A stretch of 64,000 nucleotides of DNA, taken from an uncultured Eubacteriales bacterium. Lineage in GTDB: Bacteria; Bacillota; Clostridia; Oscillospirales; Acutalibacteraceae. The notes below the pieces were generated by a model. It ran no database searches and was not told the origin of the DNA. It saw nothing but the letters and a program-made list of their open reading frames with translations. Shown in pieces: positions 1 through 8,253 of this stretch; within the stretch, counting starts at the first letter, position 1, and every line of letters starts with the position of its first letter. Location of the stretch: NCBI GenBank assembly GCA_934457115.1, contig CAKSHI010000008.1, positions 5,298-69,297 on the forward strand, read 5' to 3'. The translations under genes were made by a program, and so were the position numbers.

Positions 1-576
1 CATAAATTTTTTGATGAAAACCAAGGAAAAGAGTTTGTCCATTTTAATGGTTTGGACCTTAATGAGTCTACGTATAATAGGGCTTCACTTTACCACTTGT
101 TTTCTAAATATGGAAGAAATCGTAGCATGATGATTGATTTAATAGATCGTATAATTTTAAAATTGCAAAGGATTTTTAAAGTGGATAGGTTTAAAAACTC
201 AAACTTTAAATTAGCCTTTGGGGCCAATTGGTTTAGTATTACTGATAATTTGGCTCGTTATGTAATACAACAGGAAAACATGATAAGGAAAGTATTTTCT
301 AAGACCGTCTGTGCCGATGAACTTTTTTTGCAAAGCTTAGTGTATAACTCAAAGTTCAAGGAGAACCTATACTACGATAAGATGGACGAAAACTATATAG
401 CTTGTCTTAGATATATAGATTGGCATAGGGAAGACTGCACTTCATCGCCTCATGTGTGGAAAAGTGAAGATTTTGACGAGCTTATATCTTCAAACTTTCT
501 TTTTGCAAGAAAGTTTGACTGCAATGTAGACAAGCAAATTGTCGATAAGATATTTGACTTTGTATTAAAAAAGTAA
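1..576 (+). CDS. GT14-type branching glycosyltransferase, 5'-truncated by the window edge
   Basis: The frame is open from base 1 and ends at TAA 574-576, so only the last 191 residues are present and the true start lies outside the window. The C-terminal hallmarks of core-2/I-branching (GT14) glycosyltransferases are visible: FGANWFSIT, then CADELFLQ, the acidic segment where this family keeps its catalytic Glu, then RYIDWHR and SPHVW. Enzymes of this family transfer a sugar (GlcNAc or xylose in characterised members) from a nucleotide donor, and in bacteria they usually belong to surface-polysaccharide loci. The sugar and acceptor cannot be read from the sequence. A hairpin followed by T residues lies about 100 bases downstream. 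The family call is fairly secure and the exact activity is not. Confidence 0.75.
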   Translation, partial: HKFFDENQGKEFVHFNGLDLNESTYNRASLYHLFSKYGRNRSMMIDLIDRIILKLQRIFKVDRFKNSNFKLAFGANWFSITDNLARYVIQQENMIRKVFSKTVCADELFLQSLVYNSKFKENLYYDKMDENYIACLRYIDWHREDCTSSPHVWKSEDFDELISSNFLFARKFDCNVDKQIVDKIFDFVLKK

Positions 577-677
577 ATTATAACTATAGGGCAGATACTC
601 TGTGCCTTTGCTCTGATTGCAATCTGTCGTAATCTCTGCTTCTTACAAGAAAAGCAGAGTGTTGCTCCGATTTAAAA
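577..677 (+). repeat. Intergenic structured repeat, copy A (shortened)
   Basis: This copy starts with ATTATAAC directly after the glycosyltransferase stop and ends with the family's CCGATTTAAA end motif. It keeps the 3' hairpin CTCTGC...GCAGAG but lacks the two 5' hairpins of the long copies at 9496-9670 and 25666-25850. The segment GCAATCTGTCGTAATC just before the hairpin matches the other copies closely. It reads in the same orientation as the other six copies. Confidence 0.7.
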
Positions 678-724
678 AGCATATTAACCTTACGAGAAAT
701 TGTAAAGGATAATATGCTTTTTAT
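674..724. terminator. Bidirectional hairpin terminator after the glycosyltransferase
   Basis: AAAAAGCATATTA (674-686) pairs with TAATATGCTTTTT (710-722), giving a 13-bp perfect stem around a loop of about 23 bases, with T-rich tracts on both strands. It follows repeat copy A and would end transcription from the left. On the minus strand it could also back up the tRNA terminator. Confidence 0.6.
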
Positions 725-752
725 TTGTATATTTTTATTTAGTTTAATGCAC

Positions 753-788
753 AAAAAAGCAACGAGCACAGATTATGTACTCGTCGCT
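753..788 (-). terminator. Terminator of the tRNA gene
   Basis: On the minus strand, just past the tRNA 3' end, GCGACGAG pairs with CTCGTTGC around a loop, followed directly by a run of six T (complement of the A run at 753-758). Position, stem and T run fit an intrinsic terminator for the single tRNA transcript. Confidence 0.7.
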
Positions 789-793
789 AAATC

Positions 794-870
794 TGGTGGA
801 CCATCAGGGACTCGAACCCCGGACCAACCGGTTATGAGCCGGTTGCTCTAACCAACTGAGCTAATGGTCC
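794..870 (-). tRNA. tRNA with CAU anticodon (Ile2 or elongator Met)
   Basis: A complete 77-nt cloverleaf with an encoded CCA can be folded on the minus strand. The acceptor stem is GGACCAT/ATGGTCC with discriminator A. The D arm contains AGCTCAGTTGGTTAGAGC. The anticodon stem is CCGG/CCGG with loop CTCATAA. The T arm is CCGGGGTTCGAGTCCCTG with one imperfect pair. The CAU anticodon could be elongator Met or the lysidine-modified Ile2 that reads AUA. The GGACC acceptor and the body resemble my recollection of firmicute Ile2, but identity elements alone do not settle it. It is a single gene with its own promoter and terminator, flanked by repeat copies A and B. Confidence 0.93.
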
Positions 871-915
871 ATATTTAATATGGAACCAGATAAGTAATAT
901 CAACTTACTTAATAT

Positions 916-944
916 ATTATAGAGCAAACTATTTGGTTTGTCAA
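916..944 (-). promoter_or_regulatory. SigA-type promoter of the tRNA gene
   Basis: On the minus strand, TTGACA (944-939) and TATAAT (921-916) are both perfect consensus hexamers separated by 17 bp. Transcription would start near 908, about 40 bases before the tRNA 5' end. This is one of the strongest promoters in the window, as expected for a stable RNA. Confidence 0.85.
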
Positions 945-982
945 GCACTTTTTTTATTAAATTATTGATCTATTAAAATTAG

Positions 983-1060
983 ATTCCTCACTTGCGCTGC
1001 TTGCAATCTGCTGCAACCTCTGCGTCTTGCAAGAAAAGCAGAGGTTGATTAGATTTAAGA
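983..1060 (+). repeat. Intergenic structured repeat, copy B (3' half only)
   Basis: This copy carries only the 3' half of the family: GCGCTGCTTGCAATCTG, then the hairpin CCTCTGC...GCAGAGG and the end motif AGATTTAA. Its stem has an extra C-G pair and a GTC interior unlike copy A, yet it remains paired. It lies upstream of the tRNA promoter and downstream (3') of the M23 peptidase gene. Confidence 0.6.
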
Positions 1061-1091
1061 ATTAACTTAAGGGTAATATTTTAACTATATT

Positions 1092-2123
1092 TTACTCTTG
1101 CTCTTTAAAATCGAATTCACGATAGAATTCTTTTGTATCAGGATTTCTTGTTATTGCGGATTTATTTTTTTCCAGGAGCTTTGTAATTGCATATAAATCG
1201 ACCCATATTTCATTATCGCACTCTTTTTGACTCTCATCGAAAATTAATTCCAAACCAAAGTGTAAATGACTTGTTTCTATATTGTTTACATTTTCAGTGG
1301 TGCTGTATCCTGTCCTGCCCACATATCCTATGACATCGCCGGCTTTTACGACCTTACCTTCGGCTAAATCTACGTGAAATGGCCTATTTTGCCTTAGGTG
1401 AGCGTAGTAGTAATACCTCATTTTGTCAAAACTTCTTATTCCAATTCTCCAGCCGCCGTATTGATTCCATCCCATAACTTCTACCGTGCCGGATTCGACT
1501 GCAATTACTGGAGTGCCGGTTGCAGCCATCATGTCATGGCCTAAATGTTTTCTTTTATAACCATAAGATCTTGAAGCACCAAAGTCATCACTGTGGCTAT
1601 ATGGGAACGTTTTGGCTATAGGTGAAAAAACTTTAAGTCCGTATTTATCTTCCCACTGTTTTTCACCTGTCTCTTTGTTTAGTTTTTCTATTGAATAATT
1701 TCCCAAAAAGCCTCCAAGTACGGCCTGATATACTTTATTATAATAGTCATAGTGCTTCATTTTGCATGTGATTTCTTCAATAGGGATACCCTCTTTGAGC
1801 TTTCGTACGACATCTTCCATGTCTTTTTCCTTGTAATTTTTGAAATCACCACCATATTTTGCACCAAGATAGGCAAGCACTTCAATCCAATTGATTTGAA
1901 TTTCTTCGTCTCTTGACTTGATATCATAATTCATTGCCTTTTCCAATGCGTTATATGGTACATTAAATTCGGCATATTTTATAAAGTCTTTTTTTTCGTC
2001 TTCTTGCTCTTTGGCGTTAAAAACATTGCCGCCACCAAAAACTGCAAAACTTGAAATAAGACTTATAATTATAAGTAATATAGCTGTTATTCTGATGGGA
2101 AGTCTATACTTTTTTAGATTCAA
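1092..2123 (-). CDS. Membrane-anchored M23 (LytM-type) metallopeptidase
   Basis: 343 residues. One N-terminal membrane segment (about residues 12-31) is followed by an extracytoplasmic region. The M23 zinc-peptidase domain spans about residues 160-300. The zinc ligands are readable: H193-x3-D197 in KHLGHD and H286-x-H288 in SHLHFG, with a GxVxxxGxxxxGG-type strand between (SGTVEVMGWNQYGG). Such enzymes cleave peptide cross-links of peptidoglycan, and all ligands are present, so it should be active. The roughly 130-residue region between anchor and peptidase is not recognised. The gene runs convergent to the tRNA side and divergent from alr. A spore-cortex or cell-separation role is possible, but nothing here decides it. 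Confidence 0.85.
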   Translation of the reverse strand: MNLKKYRLPIRITAILLIIISLISSFAVFGGGNVFNAKEQEDEKKDFIKYAEFNVPYNALEKAMNYDIKSRDEEIQINWIEVLAYLGAKYGGDFKNYKEKDMEDVVRKLKEGIPIEEITCKMKHYDYYNKVYQAVLGGFLGNYSIEKLNKETGEKQWEDKYGLKVFSPIAKTFPYSHSDDFGASRSYGYKRKHLGHDMMAATGTPVIAVESGTVEVMGWNQYGGWRIGIRSFDKMRYYYYAHLRQNRPFHVDLAEGKVVKAGDVIGYVGRTGYSTTENVNNIETSHLHFGLELIFDESQKECDNEIWVDLYAITKLLEKNKSAITRNPDTKEFYREFDFKEQE

Positions 2124-2317
2124 ATAATATCACCTGCATTTTTTAATATCTTTTTCGATATATATGTTTGGCTTGGCATTAATATGTTTTAGCTTGAGGG
2201 AATCCTAAACTAAAAATTATTTTAAAGTTTTTAACTTAGAATAAAATATTTAGTTGAAAAATAAATTTATAGTGATACAATTATTTCTATGACAAAAAAT
2301 AATAATAAGGTGAGTTT

Positions 2318-3517
2318 ATGGAAAAATTTTTGAAAAGAACATGGGCAGAAATCGACATTGATGCCATAGATCATAATTTCTTTGAAATAAAAAATCATAT
2401 AAAAAAAGATTGTAAGGTAATGTGTGTTATAAAAGCGGACGCATATGGTCATGGCGCTGTATTTTTGGCAAGGGAATATCAAGATTTAGGTGCCGATTGG
2501 TTTGCGGTTTCTAACTTAGAGGAGGCCTTACAGCTTAGACAAGGAGGAATAATAAAACCTATACTTATTTTAGGATATACACCGTATGCAGAGGCGCCTA
2601 TGATGGCAGACTTGGGAATTTCTCAAGCAGTGTTGTCGCTTGATTATGCAAAAAAGCTTTCTAAGGAGGCATATCAACACGGCAAGAAACTTAATGTACA
2701 TATTAAACTTGATACAGGGATGAGCAGGATAGGAATTAACTGCCAAAGTAAGGAACATTGCAATAATTCGCTTAGTGATATAAAAGAGATTTGCAGGATG
2801 GATGGCCTAAATGTCGAGGGAATGTTTACGCATTTTGCGGTGGCTGACGATGGCGAAGCAGGCAAAGAATTTACGCTTAACCAATACAACAATTTTTCTT
2901 ATGTAAGGGATTCATTAAGCGAGTGCGGGATAAATATTCCTCTTTGTCATTGCAGTAATAGCGCAGCTTTAATTGATTATGATGAAATGAATTTCGATAT
3001 GGTAAGGGCAGGAGTTATACTTTATGGCCTAAATCCATCGCAAAATCTTCATAATTCTCTCGACTTAAAACCCGCAATGTCGATTAAAAGTGTTGTGTCT
3101 ATGCTTAAGACCTTGGAAAAGGGCGCAAAGATAAGTTATGGAGGTACGTTTACAACAAAAGGCAAAACTAAAGTCGCAACTGTGCCAATTGGCTATGCAG
3201 ATGGATATATAAGAGAATTTTCCAATAGAGCAAGCATGATTGTTAGGGGTAAAAAGGTACCCGTTATAGGAAGAGTTTGTATGGATCAACTTATGCTTGA
3301 CGTCACTGATGTGGACGGTATCCAAGAGGGCGATATTGTCACTGTTTTAGGAAAAAGTGAAAATGAGGAGATAAGCGCTGATGATCTTTCAAAGCTTGCA
3401 AATACTATAAATTATGAGATAGTATGTTTAGTTGGAAAAAGAGTGCCAAGACTATATTACAAAGGCGGAAAAATAGTAGGACAATTAAACTATATATATA
3501 ATTATTCCAATAATTAA
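2318..3517 (+). CDS. alr: Alanine racemase
   Basis: 399 residues, the normal size for the family. It interconverts L- and D-alanine with pyridoxal phosphate, supplying D-Ala for peptidoglycan in the cytoplasm. The PLP-binding lysine is K39 in VIKADAYGHGA. The second catalytic base is Y274 in KISYGGTF, with GRVCMDQLMLDV in the C-terminal beta domain. The ATG is preceded by AAGGTGAG at a normal distance. The neighbouring M23 peptidase is divergently transcribed and typA follows about 115 bases downstream of the stop. Sporulating firmicutes sometimes carry a second, spore-associated racemase, and the sequence does not show which kind this is. Confidence 0.96.
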   Translation: MEKFLKRTWAEIDIDAIDHNFFEIKNHIKKDCKVMCVIKADAYGHGAVFLAREYQDLGADWFAVSNLEEALQLRQGGIIKPILILGYTPYAEAPMMADLGISQAVLSLDYAKKLSKEAYQHGKKLNVHIKLDTGMSRIGINCQSKEHCNNSLSDIKEICRMDGLNVEGMFTHFAVADDGEAGKEFTLNQYNNFSYVRDSLSECGINIPLCHCSNSAALIDYDEMNFDMVRAGVILYGLNPSQNLHNSLDLKPAMSIKSVVSMLKTLEKGAKISYGGTFTTKGKTKVATVPIGYADGYIREFSNRASMIVRGKKVPVIGRVCMDQLMLDVTDVDGIQEGDIVTVLGKSENEEISADDLSKLANTINYEIVCLVGKRVPRLYYKGGKIVGQLNYIYNYSNN

Positions 3518-3633
3518 TGGTTTGTGAAATTTTATATGAATATCACTAATTATATATATCAAAAAATTTGCTATTTTCTGAAGTCTATATTATAATTAAA
3601 AGGTTATATAAAATAAAAAAGAGGGATTACAAT

Positions 3634-5454
3634 TTGGATAAAATAGACAATTTAAGAAATATAGCGATAATAGCCCACGTTGACCATGGTAAGACGACAT
3701 TGGTCGACCAAATGTTAAAGCAAAGCGGGATATTTAGAGCAAATGAGGCAGTCCAAGAAAGAGTTATGGATTCTAACGACTTGGAAAGAGAAAGAGGAAT
3801 TACTATCCTTTCTAAAAATACTGCCGTAATGTATAAGGATACAAAGATTAATATTGTAGATACTCCGGGTCACGCCGACTTTGGTGGGGAAGTAGAAAGA
3901 ATATTAATGATGGTAGACGGCGTACTTCTTTTAGTTGACGCATTTGAAGGCTGCATGCCTCAAACAAGGTTCGTTTTAAAAAAGGCTTTGGGCCTTGGAA
4001 AGAAACCCGTTGTAGTAGTCAATAAAATCGATAGGCCGGGGGCTAGACCGGCTGAGGTCGTAGACGAAGTATTGGATCTTTTTATAGAGCTTGGTGCGGA
4101 TGAAGAACAATTGGAATTCCCTGTTGTATATGCTTCTGCAAAAGACGGTTATGCAAGTTTTGACCCTGACAACCTAGATAAAAGGGACATGACTGATTTA
4201 TTTGAAATGATATTAAAGGAAGTTCCTGCTCCTGCAGGTCAAAAGGACGAACCACTTCAAATACTTATCTCAAATATAGACTATGACGAGTATGTTGGAA
4301 GAATAGGCATAGGAAGAGTTGAAAGAGGAAGCGTTAAGTATGGCCAAAGTGCTGTTTTATGCAGGCAGGACGGCAGCACTAAAAACGTAAAAATCTCGAA
4401 ACTATATCAATTTGAAGGCTTAAAGAGGGTTGAAACCGATTCAGCGTCTTTGGGAGATATTGTTTGTATTTCGGGAATTACCGATTTAAATATTGGGGAA
4501 ACTATTTGCTCGATCGACAAAATAGAACCATTGCCTTTTGTTAAAATAGATGAGCCGACTGTATCTATGATGTTTATGGTAAACAACAGTCCGTTTGCAG
4601 GAAAAGAGGGCAAGTTTGTTACATCAAGAAATATTAGAGAGCGTCTATTTAAAGAGGTCGAAACAAATGTTGCTATGAGAGTCGAAGAAACCGATTCTGC
4701 CGATACGTTCAAGGTTTCGGGAAGAGGTGAACTTCACCTATCTGTTTTGATTGAAACAATGAGAAGACAAAATTATGAGTTCCAAGTTTCAAGACCGAGC
4801 GTTATAATGAAGGAAATCGACGGCAAAAAGTGCGAACCTGTCGAATTGTTGATGATTGAAGTACCTGATAGTTATGTGGGCGCCGTAATGGAAAAATTGG
4901 GTACAAGAAAAGCTGAAATGATCGATATGGTAACCCGTGGAACAGGTATAACTCACTTGGAATTTAAAATTCCATCCAGAGGACTTATGGGTTATCGTCC
5001 TGAATTTTTGACGGATACAAACGGTAACGGTATAATGAACCATGTATTTGACAGTTATGAACCGTATAAGGGTGAGATACAACAAAGACCTCAAGGCTCA
5101 TTGGTAGCGCATGAAACAGGTACAACCACAACTTACGGTCTATTTGCAGCTCAAGAAAGAGGAAGATTGTTTATTGGCGCAGGTGTGCCGGTTTATGAAG
5201 GAATGATAGTTGGAGCAAGCCCTAAATCTGACGATATCGTTGTAAACGTCTGCAAAAAGAAACATATAACAAATACAAGAGCTGCCGGCTCTGACGATGC
5301 TCTTAAACTTACTCCCCACACTGTTTTAAGTTTGGAGCAATCCTTAGAATTTATAAACGATGATGAATTAGTAGAAGTAACCCCTAAAAACATTAGACTT
5401 AGAAAGATTATTTTATCAAAGGAATTAAGGCTTAAAAAATCTAGCAAGAAATAA
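3634..5454 (+). CDS. typA: Translational GTPase TypA/BipA
   Basis: 606 residues from a TTG start. TypA is an EF-G-like ribosome-binding GTPase involved in 50S maturation and stress adaptation. Visible motifs are G1 AHVDHGKTT, the switch RERGITI, DTPGHADFGGE, and NKIDRPGA. The EF-G-like domains and the BipA-specific C-terminal domain follow (RGLMGYRPEF, NHVFDSYEPY). An upstream ATG at 3568 would add 22 unconserved residues. The TTG at 3634 is preferred because GAGGG (3621-3625) lies 8 bases before it and the family sequence begins there. Repeat copy C follows the stop directly. Confidence 0.95.
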   Translation: MDKIDNLRNIAIIAHVDHGKTTLVDQMLKQSGIFRANEAVQERVMDSNDLERERGITILSKNTAVMYKDTKINIVDTPGHADFGGEVERILMMVDGVLLLVDAFEGCMPQTRFVLKKALGLGKKPVVVVNKIDRPGARPAEVVDEVLDLFIELGADEEQLEFPVVYASAKDGYASFDPDNLDKRDMTDLFEMILKEVPAPAGQKDEPLQILISNIDYDEYVGRIGIGRVERGSVKYGQSAVLCRQDGSTKNVKISKLYQFEGLKRVETDSASLGDIVCISGITDLNIGETICSIDKIEPLPFVKIDEPTVSMMFMVNNSPFAGKEGKFVTSRNIRERLFKEVETNVAMRVEETDSADTFKVSGRGELHLSVLIETMRRQNYEFQVSRPSVIMKEIDGKKCEPVELLMIEVPDSYVGAVMEKLGTRKAEMIDMVTRGTGITHLEFKIPSRGLMGYRPEFLTDTNGNGIMNHVFDSYEPYKGEIQQRPQGSLVAHETGTTTTYGLFAAQERGRLFIGAGVPVYEGMIVGASPKSDDIVVNVCKKKHITNTRAAGSDDALKLTPHTVLSLEQSLEFINDDELVEVTPKNIRLRKIILSKELRLKKSSKK

Positions 5455-5456
5455 TC

Positions 5457-5600
5457 TATAATCAAATTGCGAATTTCAGTGGGGACACATAATCCCCCGA
5501 TGAAACCTTGGGGGCTAACGTTCCCTTTGCATTGTTTGCAATATGTTGCATACTCTGCTCTTTGCAAGCAAAGCAGGTCGCCCCCCGATTTAAATTAAAT
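5457..5600 (+). repeat. Intergenic structured repeat, copy C
   Basis: This copy starts TATAATCAAATTGCG and ends CCCCGATTTAAATTAAA. It lacks the first hairpin but has the second, TTTCAGTGGGG with CCCC and TGAAA, around the conserved loop core ACACATAAT. It also has the third, CTCTGCTCTTTGC / GCAAAGCAG. Where copy F has GAG/CTC in the second stem, this copy has GGGG/CCCC, a paired replacement. It fills the whole gap between typA and the exonuclease gene. Confidence 0.75.
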
Positions 5601-5614
5601 TAAAGGATCGTAAG

Positions 5615-6478
5615 ATGGAATATGTAATACTGGATCTTGAATTTAACGGCGTATATAGCAATAAGTTAAATGGTTATTTTAATGAAATTATTGACATAGG
5701 CGCTGTTAAAGTAGACGAGAATATGAGGATAATTGATGAGTTTTCGGTTTTAATAAAGCCTATGCTCAGCCAAAAGATAAATAAGTATGTGGAAGATTTA
5801 ACCAACCTTACCGCAGAAGAGCTCCAAAGTAATGGTATCCCGTTTATTGAGGCTATAAAATTATTTAAGGAATTTCTTTTGGATTCTACCTTAGTGACGT
5901 GGAGCGATTCCGATATAAAGGTTATCTTTGAAAACTACAAGTATTTCCTTGGAAAAGATGGGATATTCTTTATAAAAAGCTTTTTGGATCTCCAAAAATA
6001 CTGCGAGAAAGTTATGAGTATAGACACTGCTTTGAATAATAGATTATCTCTTTCTTGCGCTTTAAAGCTATTAGGTATTAATTCCAATGAGGATAAGGAG
6101 CACCAAGCTTTATACGACAGTATCCTTGCTTATAAATGTTTTGATAGGCTTTATGACAAGGAACTTGTGGACTCGTTTACTAAAAAATGCATATATCCTG
6201 AGTTTTACGATAGGATTAATTTTAAAAATTCTCTTATTTTAGATCTTAATAAAATAGATATAGATATTTCAAACATCGATTTTTATTGTGAAACCTGCAA
6301 TGCGAAAGCAAAGCCTTTGTCAAACTGGAAACGTAAAAGCAAATCATTTTGTGCTGATTTTCAATGCCCCATATGCCATGAGAAGTTTAGGGGAAAGTTA
6401 AAGTTTGTTAAAACATACGATGGTGTAAAGGTAAATAAATCGCAAAGTAAGCTTGATGAAGAAGCGGATAAGGAGTAA
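5615..6478 (+). CDS. DEDDh-type 3'-5' exonuclease domain protein with C-terminal zinc-ribbon-like tail
   Basis: 287 residues. The first 175 or so form an RNase T/DnaQ-like exonuclease: D7 and E9 in ILDLEFNG (Exo I), an Exo II-like WSDSD region, and HQALYDSILAYKCF (Exo III, with the His and Asp expected of a DEDDh enzyme). The fold resembles KapD/Eri-1-like exonucleases acting on RNA or DNA ends. The last 75 residues carry CETC and CPIC pairs about 30 residues apart, as in a zinc ribbon, which could bind nucleic acid. The start ATG follows AAAGGATCG. The next gene begins 2 bases after the stop, so the two are co-transcribed. Substrate is unknown. Confidence 0.75.
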   Translation: MEYVILDLEFNGVYSNKLNGYFNEIIDIGAVKVDENMRIIDEFSVLIKPMLSQKINKYVEDLTNLTAEELQSNGIPFIEAIKLFKEFLLDSTLVTWSDSDIKVIFENYKYFLGKDGIFFIKSFLDLQKYCEKVMSIDTALNNRLSLSCALKLLGINSNEDKEHQALYDSILAYKCFDRLYDKELVDSFTKKCIYPEFYDRINFKNSLILDLNKIDIDISNIDFYCETCNAKAKPLSNWKRKSKSFCADFQCPICHEKFRGKLKFVKTYDGVKVNKSQSKLDEEADKE

Positions 6479-6480
6479 AC

Positions 6481-7314
6481 ATGGAATTTAACAGTAAAGT
6501 TTTTAATTTAAATACCAATGGTAATGTAAAATACCTAACCTTTAAAAAACTTGAAGATTATAAGTTTATAAATCATGCTTTCTCAACTAAGTTTGCAGGG
6601 GTTAGCAAAAATGAATTTTCTTCGATGAATTTAGGATTTAACGGCATTGATGCCAATGAAAATGTTATAGAAAACTACCATATCTTTTGCGATGCAGCGG
6701 GATTTGATTTTAATAGTCTTGTTGCCTCGTCCCAAGACCATCATACTAATATAAGATGTGTAGAGGAAAAGGATAAGGGTATTGGAATATATAGGCCAAA
6801 GGATATGCAAAGTGTCGATGGGTTGTTGACCAATGTTAAGAACATAACTTTGGTTACCTATTATGCGGATTGCACACCTATTTTTTATCTTGACCCTAAA
6901 AATAAGGTTATAGGTTTAGCTCATGCCGGCTGGCGAGGAACTGTCTTGGGTATAGCACCTAAAATGATTGAAACCATGAAGGAAAAATATAATTCAGACC
7001 CTAGTGATATCATTTGTGCTATTGGGCCTGCTATAGGCAAGTGCTGCTATGAAGTTGATAAGCTTGTCTATGAGAAGTTTGCAGCTATAGACGGCGTTGA
7101 TATAGAAAGCATCTCTAAACCTACAACGCAGGGAAAATATATGATTGACCTTTGGAATACCAATAAGTATAGATTAATGTCCTGCGGAGTAAGAGAAGAA
7201 AACATAGAAGTAGGGGATATTTGCACTAAATGTAGAAGTGATCTTCTCTTTTCCCATAGGGCGACAAATGGTAAGCGAGGTACACTTGCTGCCATGTTGT
7301 GTATAAAAGAATAA
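6481..7314 (+). CDS. pgeF: Laccase-domain purine nucleoside phosphorylase/oxidoreductase (YlmD/YfiH/PgeF family)
   Basis: 277 residues, typical length. The family motifs are in order: SSQDHHT, ADCTPIFY, LAHAGWRGT, IGPAIGKCCYEV, and CTKCRSDLLFSHRA. The His and Cys residues make the metal site. Members have been assigned as polyphenol oxidases, as purine nucleoside phosphorylase/adenosine deaminase-type enzymes, and as PgeF, which removes mis-incorporated residues from peptidoglycan precursors. Which activity applies here cannot be told. It starts 2 bases after the exonuclease stop, and repeat copy D follows. Confidence 0.9.
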   Translation: MEFNSKVFNLNTNGNVKYLTFKKLEDYKFINHAFSTKFAGVSKNEFSSMNLGFNGIDANENVIENYHIFCDAAGFDFNSLVASSQDHHTNIRCVEEKDKGIGIYRPKDMQSVDGLLTNVKNITLVTYYADCTPIFYLDPKNKVIGLAHAGWRGTVLGIAPKMIETMKEKYNSDPSDIICAIGPAIGKCCYEVDKLVYEKFAAIDGVDIESISKPTTQGKYMIDLWNTNKYRLMSCGVREENIEVGDICTKCRSDLLFSHRATNGKRGTLAAMLCIKE

Positions 7315-7317
7315 AAG

Positions 7318-7382
7318 TATAATTAAAGTGTAGGTGTCCCCTCCACCTCTTAAGGCGGCTGGGGACATAAAAGATTTAAATA
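7318..7382 (+). repeat. Intergenic structured repeat, copy D (5' hairpin plus end motif)
   Basis: This short version starts TATAATTAAAGTG, forms one hairpin in which GTCCCC pairs with GGGGAC around the CACCTCTTAAGG core, and then jumps directly to the end motif GATTTAAAT. The second and third hairpins of the long copies are absent. This is the complement of what is missing from copies A and B. Confidence 0.6.
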
Positions 7383-7448
7383 AGTGTATATCTTTAGATT
7401 TGAAAATAGATTATAAGGAATTATTAAACGTGGAGGGGATTTGATAAA

Positions 7449-8144
7449 ATGACTAAAGCGGTATCATTTGAAAAAAACAAATCAAGAGAAGAAAAAAGAA
7501 AGAGTATGGGACTTCCTTCCTATACTGTTTTGGAAGAGGTTTTAAACGCAGTGACCCATGGCGTTGGTGCACTTCTTGCGATAGCGGCAATTGTGCTTTT
7601 GCCAATATTTTCGCCTAAGACGGTACTTAATATAACTTGCGTATCTATTTATTCGGCTACTTTATTTATACTTTATATAATATCAACGATGTATCATGCA
7701 TTAGGTCTTTGCAAGGCCAAGAGGGTATTTAGAGTTTTGGATCATTGTTCTATATTCTTACTTATAGCAGGAACCTATACGCCAATAAGCATATTGATGA
7801 TTGGCGGCAATTTAGGATATATATTATGTATATCAATTTGGGTTGTAGCTATTATAGGGATTATCCTAAACTCTATCGACTTGAAAAAGTTTGCTAAGGT
7901 GTCGATGGCTTGCTATATTGGTATGGGTTGGGCCGTCATCTTTGCATTTAAACCTCTTATAAACAGCGTAACGCCATATCAACTTACGATGCTTTTAGCA
8001 GGAGGGGTTGCCTATACTGTTGGAGCCATAATATATGGAGTTGGCAAAAAGGTTAAATATATGCATTCGTTATGGCACTTGTTTGTTTTGGCCGGAAGTG
8101 TACTTCATTTTCTTATGGTCTTTGATTGTGTAAAGGCTATGTGA
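7449..8144 (+). CDS. Hemolysin III/TrhA-family integral membrane protein (PAQR fold)
   Basis: 231 residues with about seven hydrophobic segments. The conserved polar motifs of the bacterial hemolysin III/PAQR family are present: THGVGA near residue 38, MYHALG, DHCSIFLLIAGTYTP, and HSLWHLFVLAGSVLHF near the C terminus. The conserved His/Asp/Ser residues form a membrane zinc site in the animal relatives. The bacterial function is poorly defined (membrane-energy or lipid homeostasis has been proposed), and the hemolysin name is historical. The ATG sits behind GGAGGGGATTTGATAAA. The gene is followed by a strong terminator. Confidence 0.88.
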   Translation: MTKAVSFEKNKSREEKRKSMGLPSYTVLEEVLNAVTHGVGALLAIAAIVLLPIFSPKTVLNITCVSIYSATLFILYIISTMYHALGLCKAKRVFRVLDHCSIFLLIAGTYTPISILMIGGNLGYILCISIWVVAIIGIILNSIDLKKFAKVSMACYIGMGWAVIFAFKPLINSVTPYQLTMLLAGGVAYTVGAIIYGVGKKVKYMHSLWHLFVLAGSVLHFLMVFDCVKAM

Positions 8145-8150
8145 TATAAA

Positions 8151-8192
8151 TAAAAGCCCTTTAGCTTTTTAGCTAAGGGGCTTTATTTTTTA
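8151..8192. terminator. Hairpin terminator between the convergent hemolysin III and ylbJ genes
   Basis: AAAGCCCTTTAGC pairs with GCTAAGGGGCTTT around TTTTTA and is followed by ATTTTTT. T-rich tracts on both strands let it serve both converging genes. Confidence 0.75.
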
Positions 8193-8253
8193 ATATGTTT
8201 GTAGAGAGTTTTCAACAACATATTAGATAATTGTGGATTTTTAGGCTATCGTT

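Noticed and set aside
3568..3633. Longer N terminus of TypA
   Set aside because: The added 22 residues are not part of the family, and GAGGG with correct spacing precedes the TTG at 3634.
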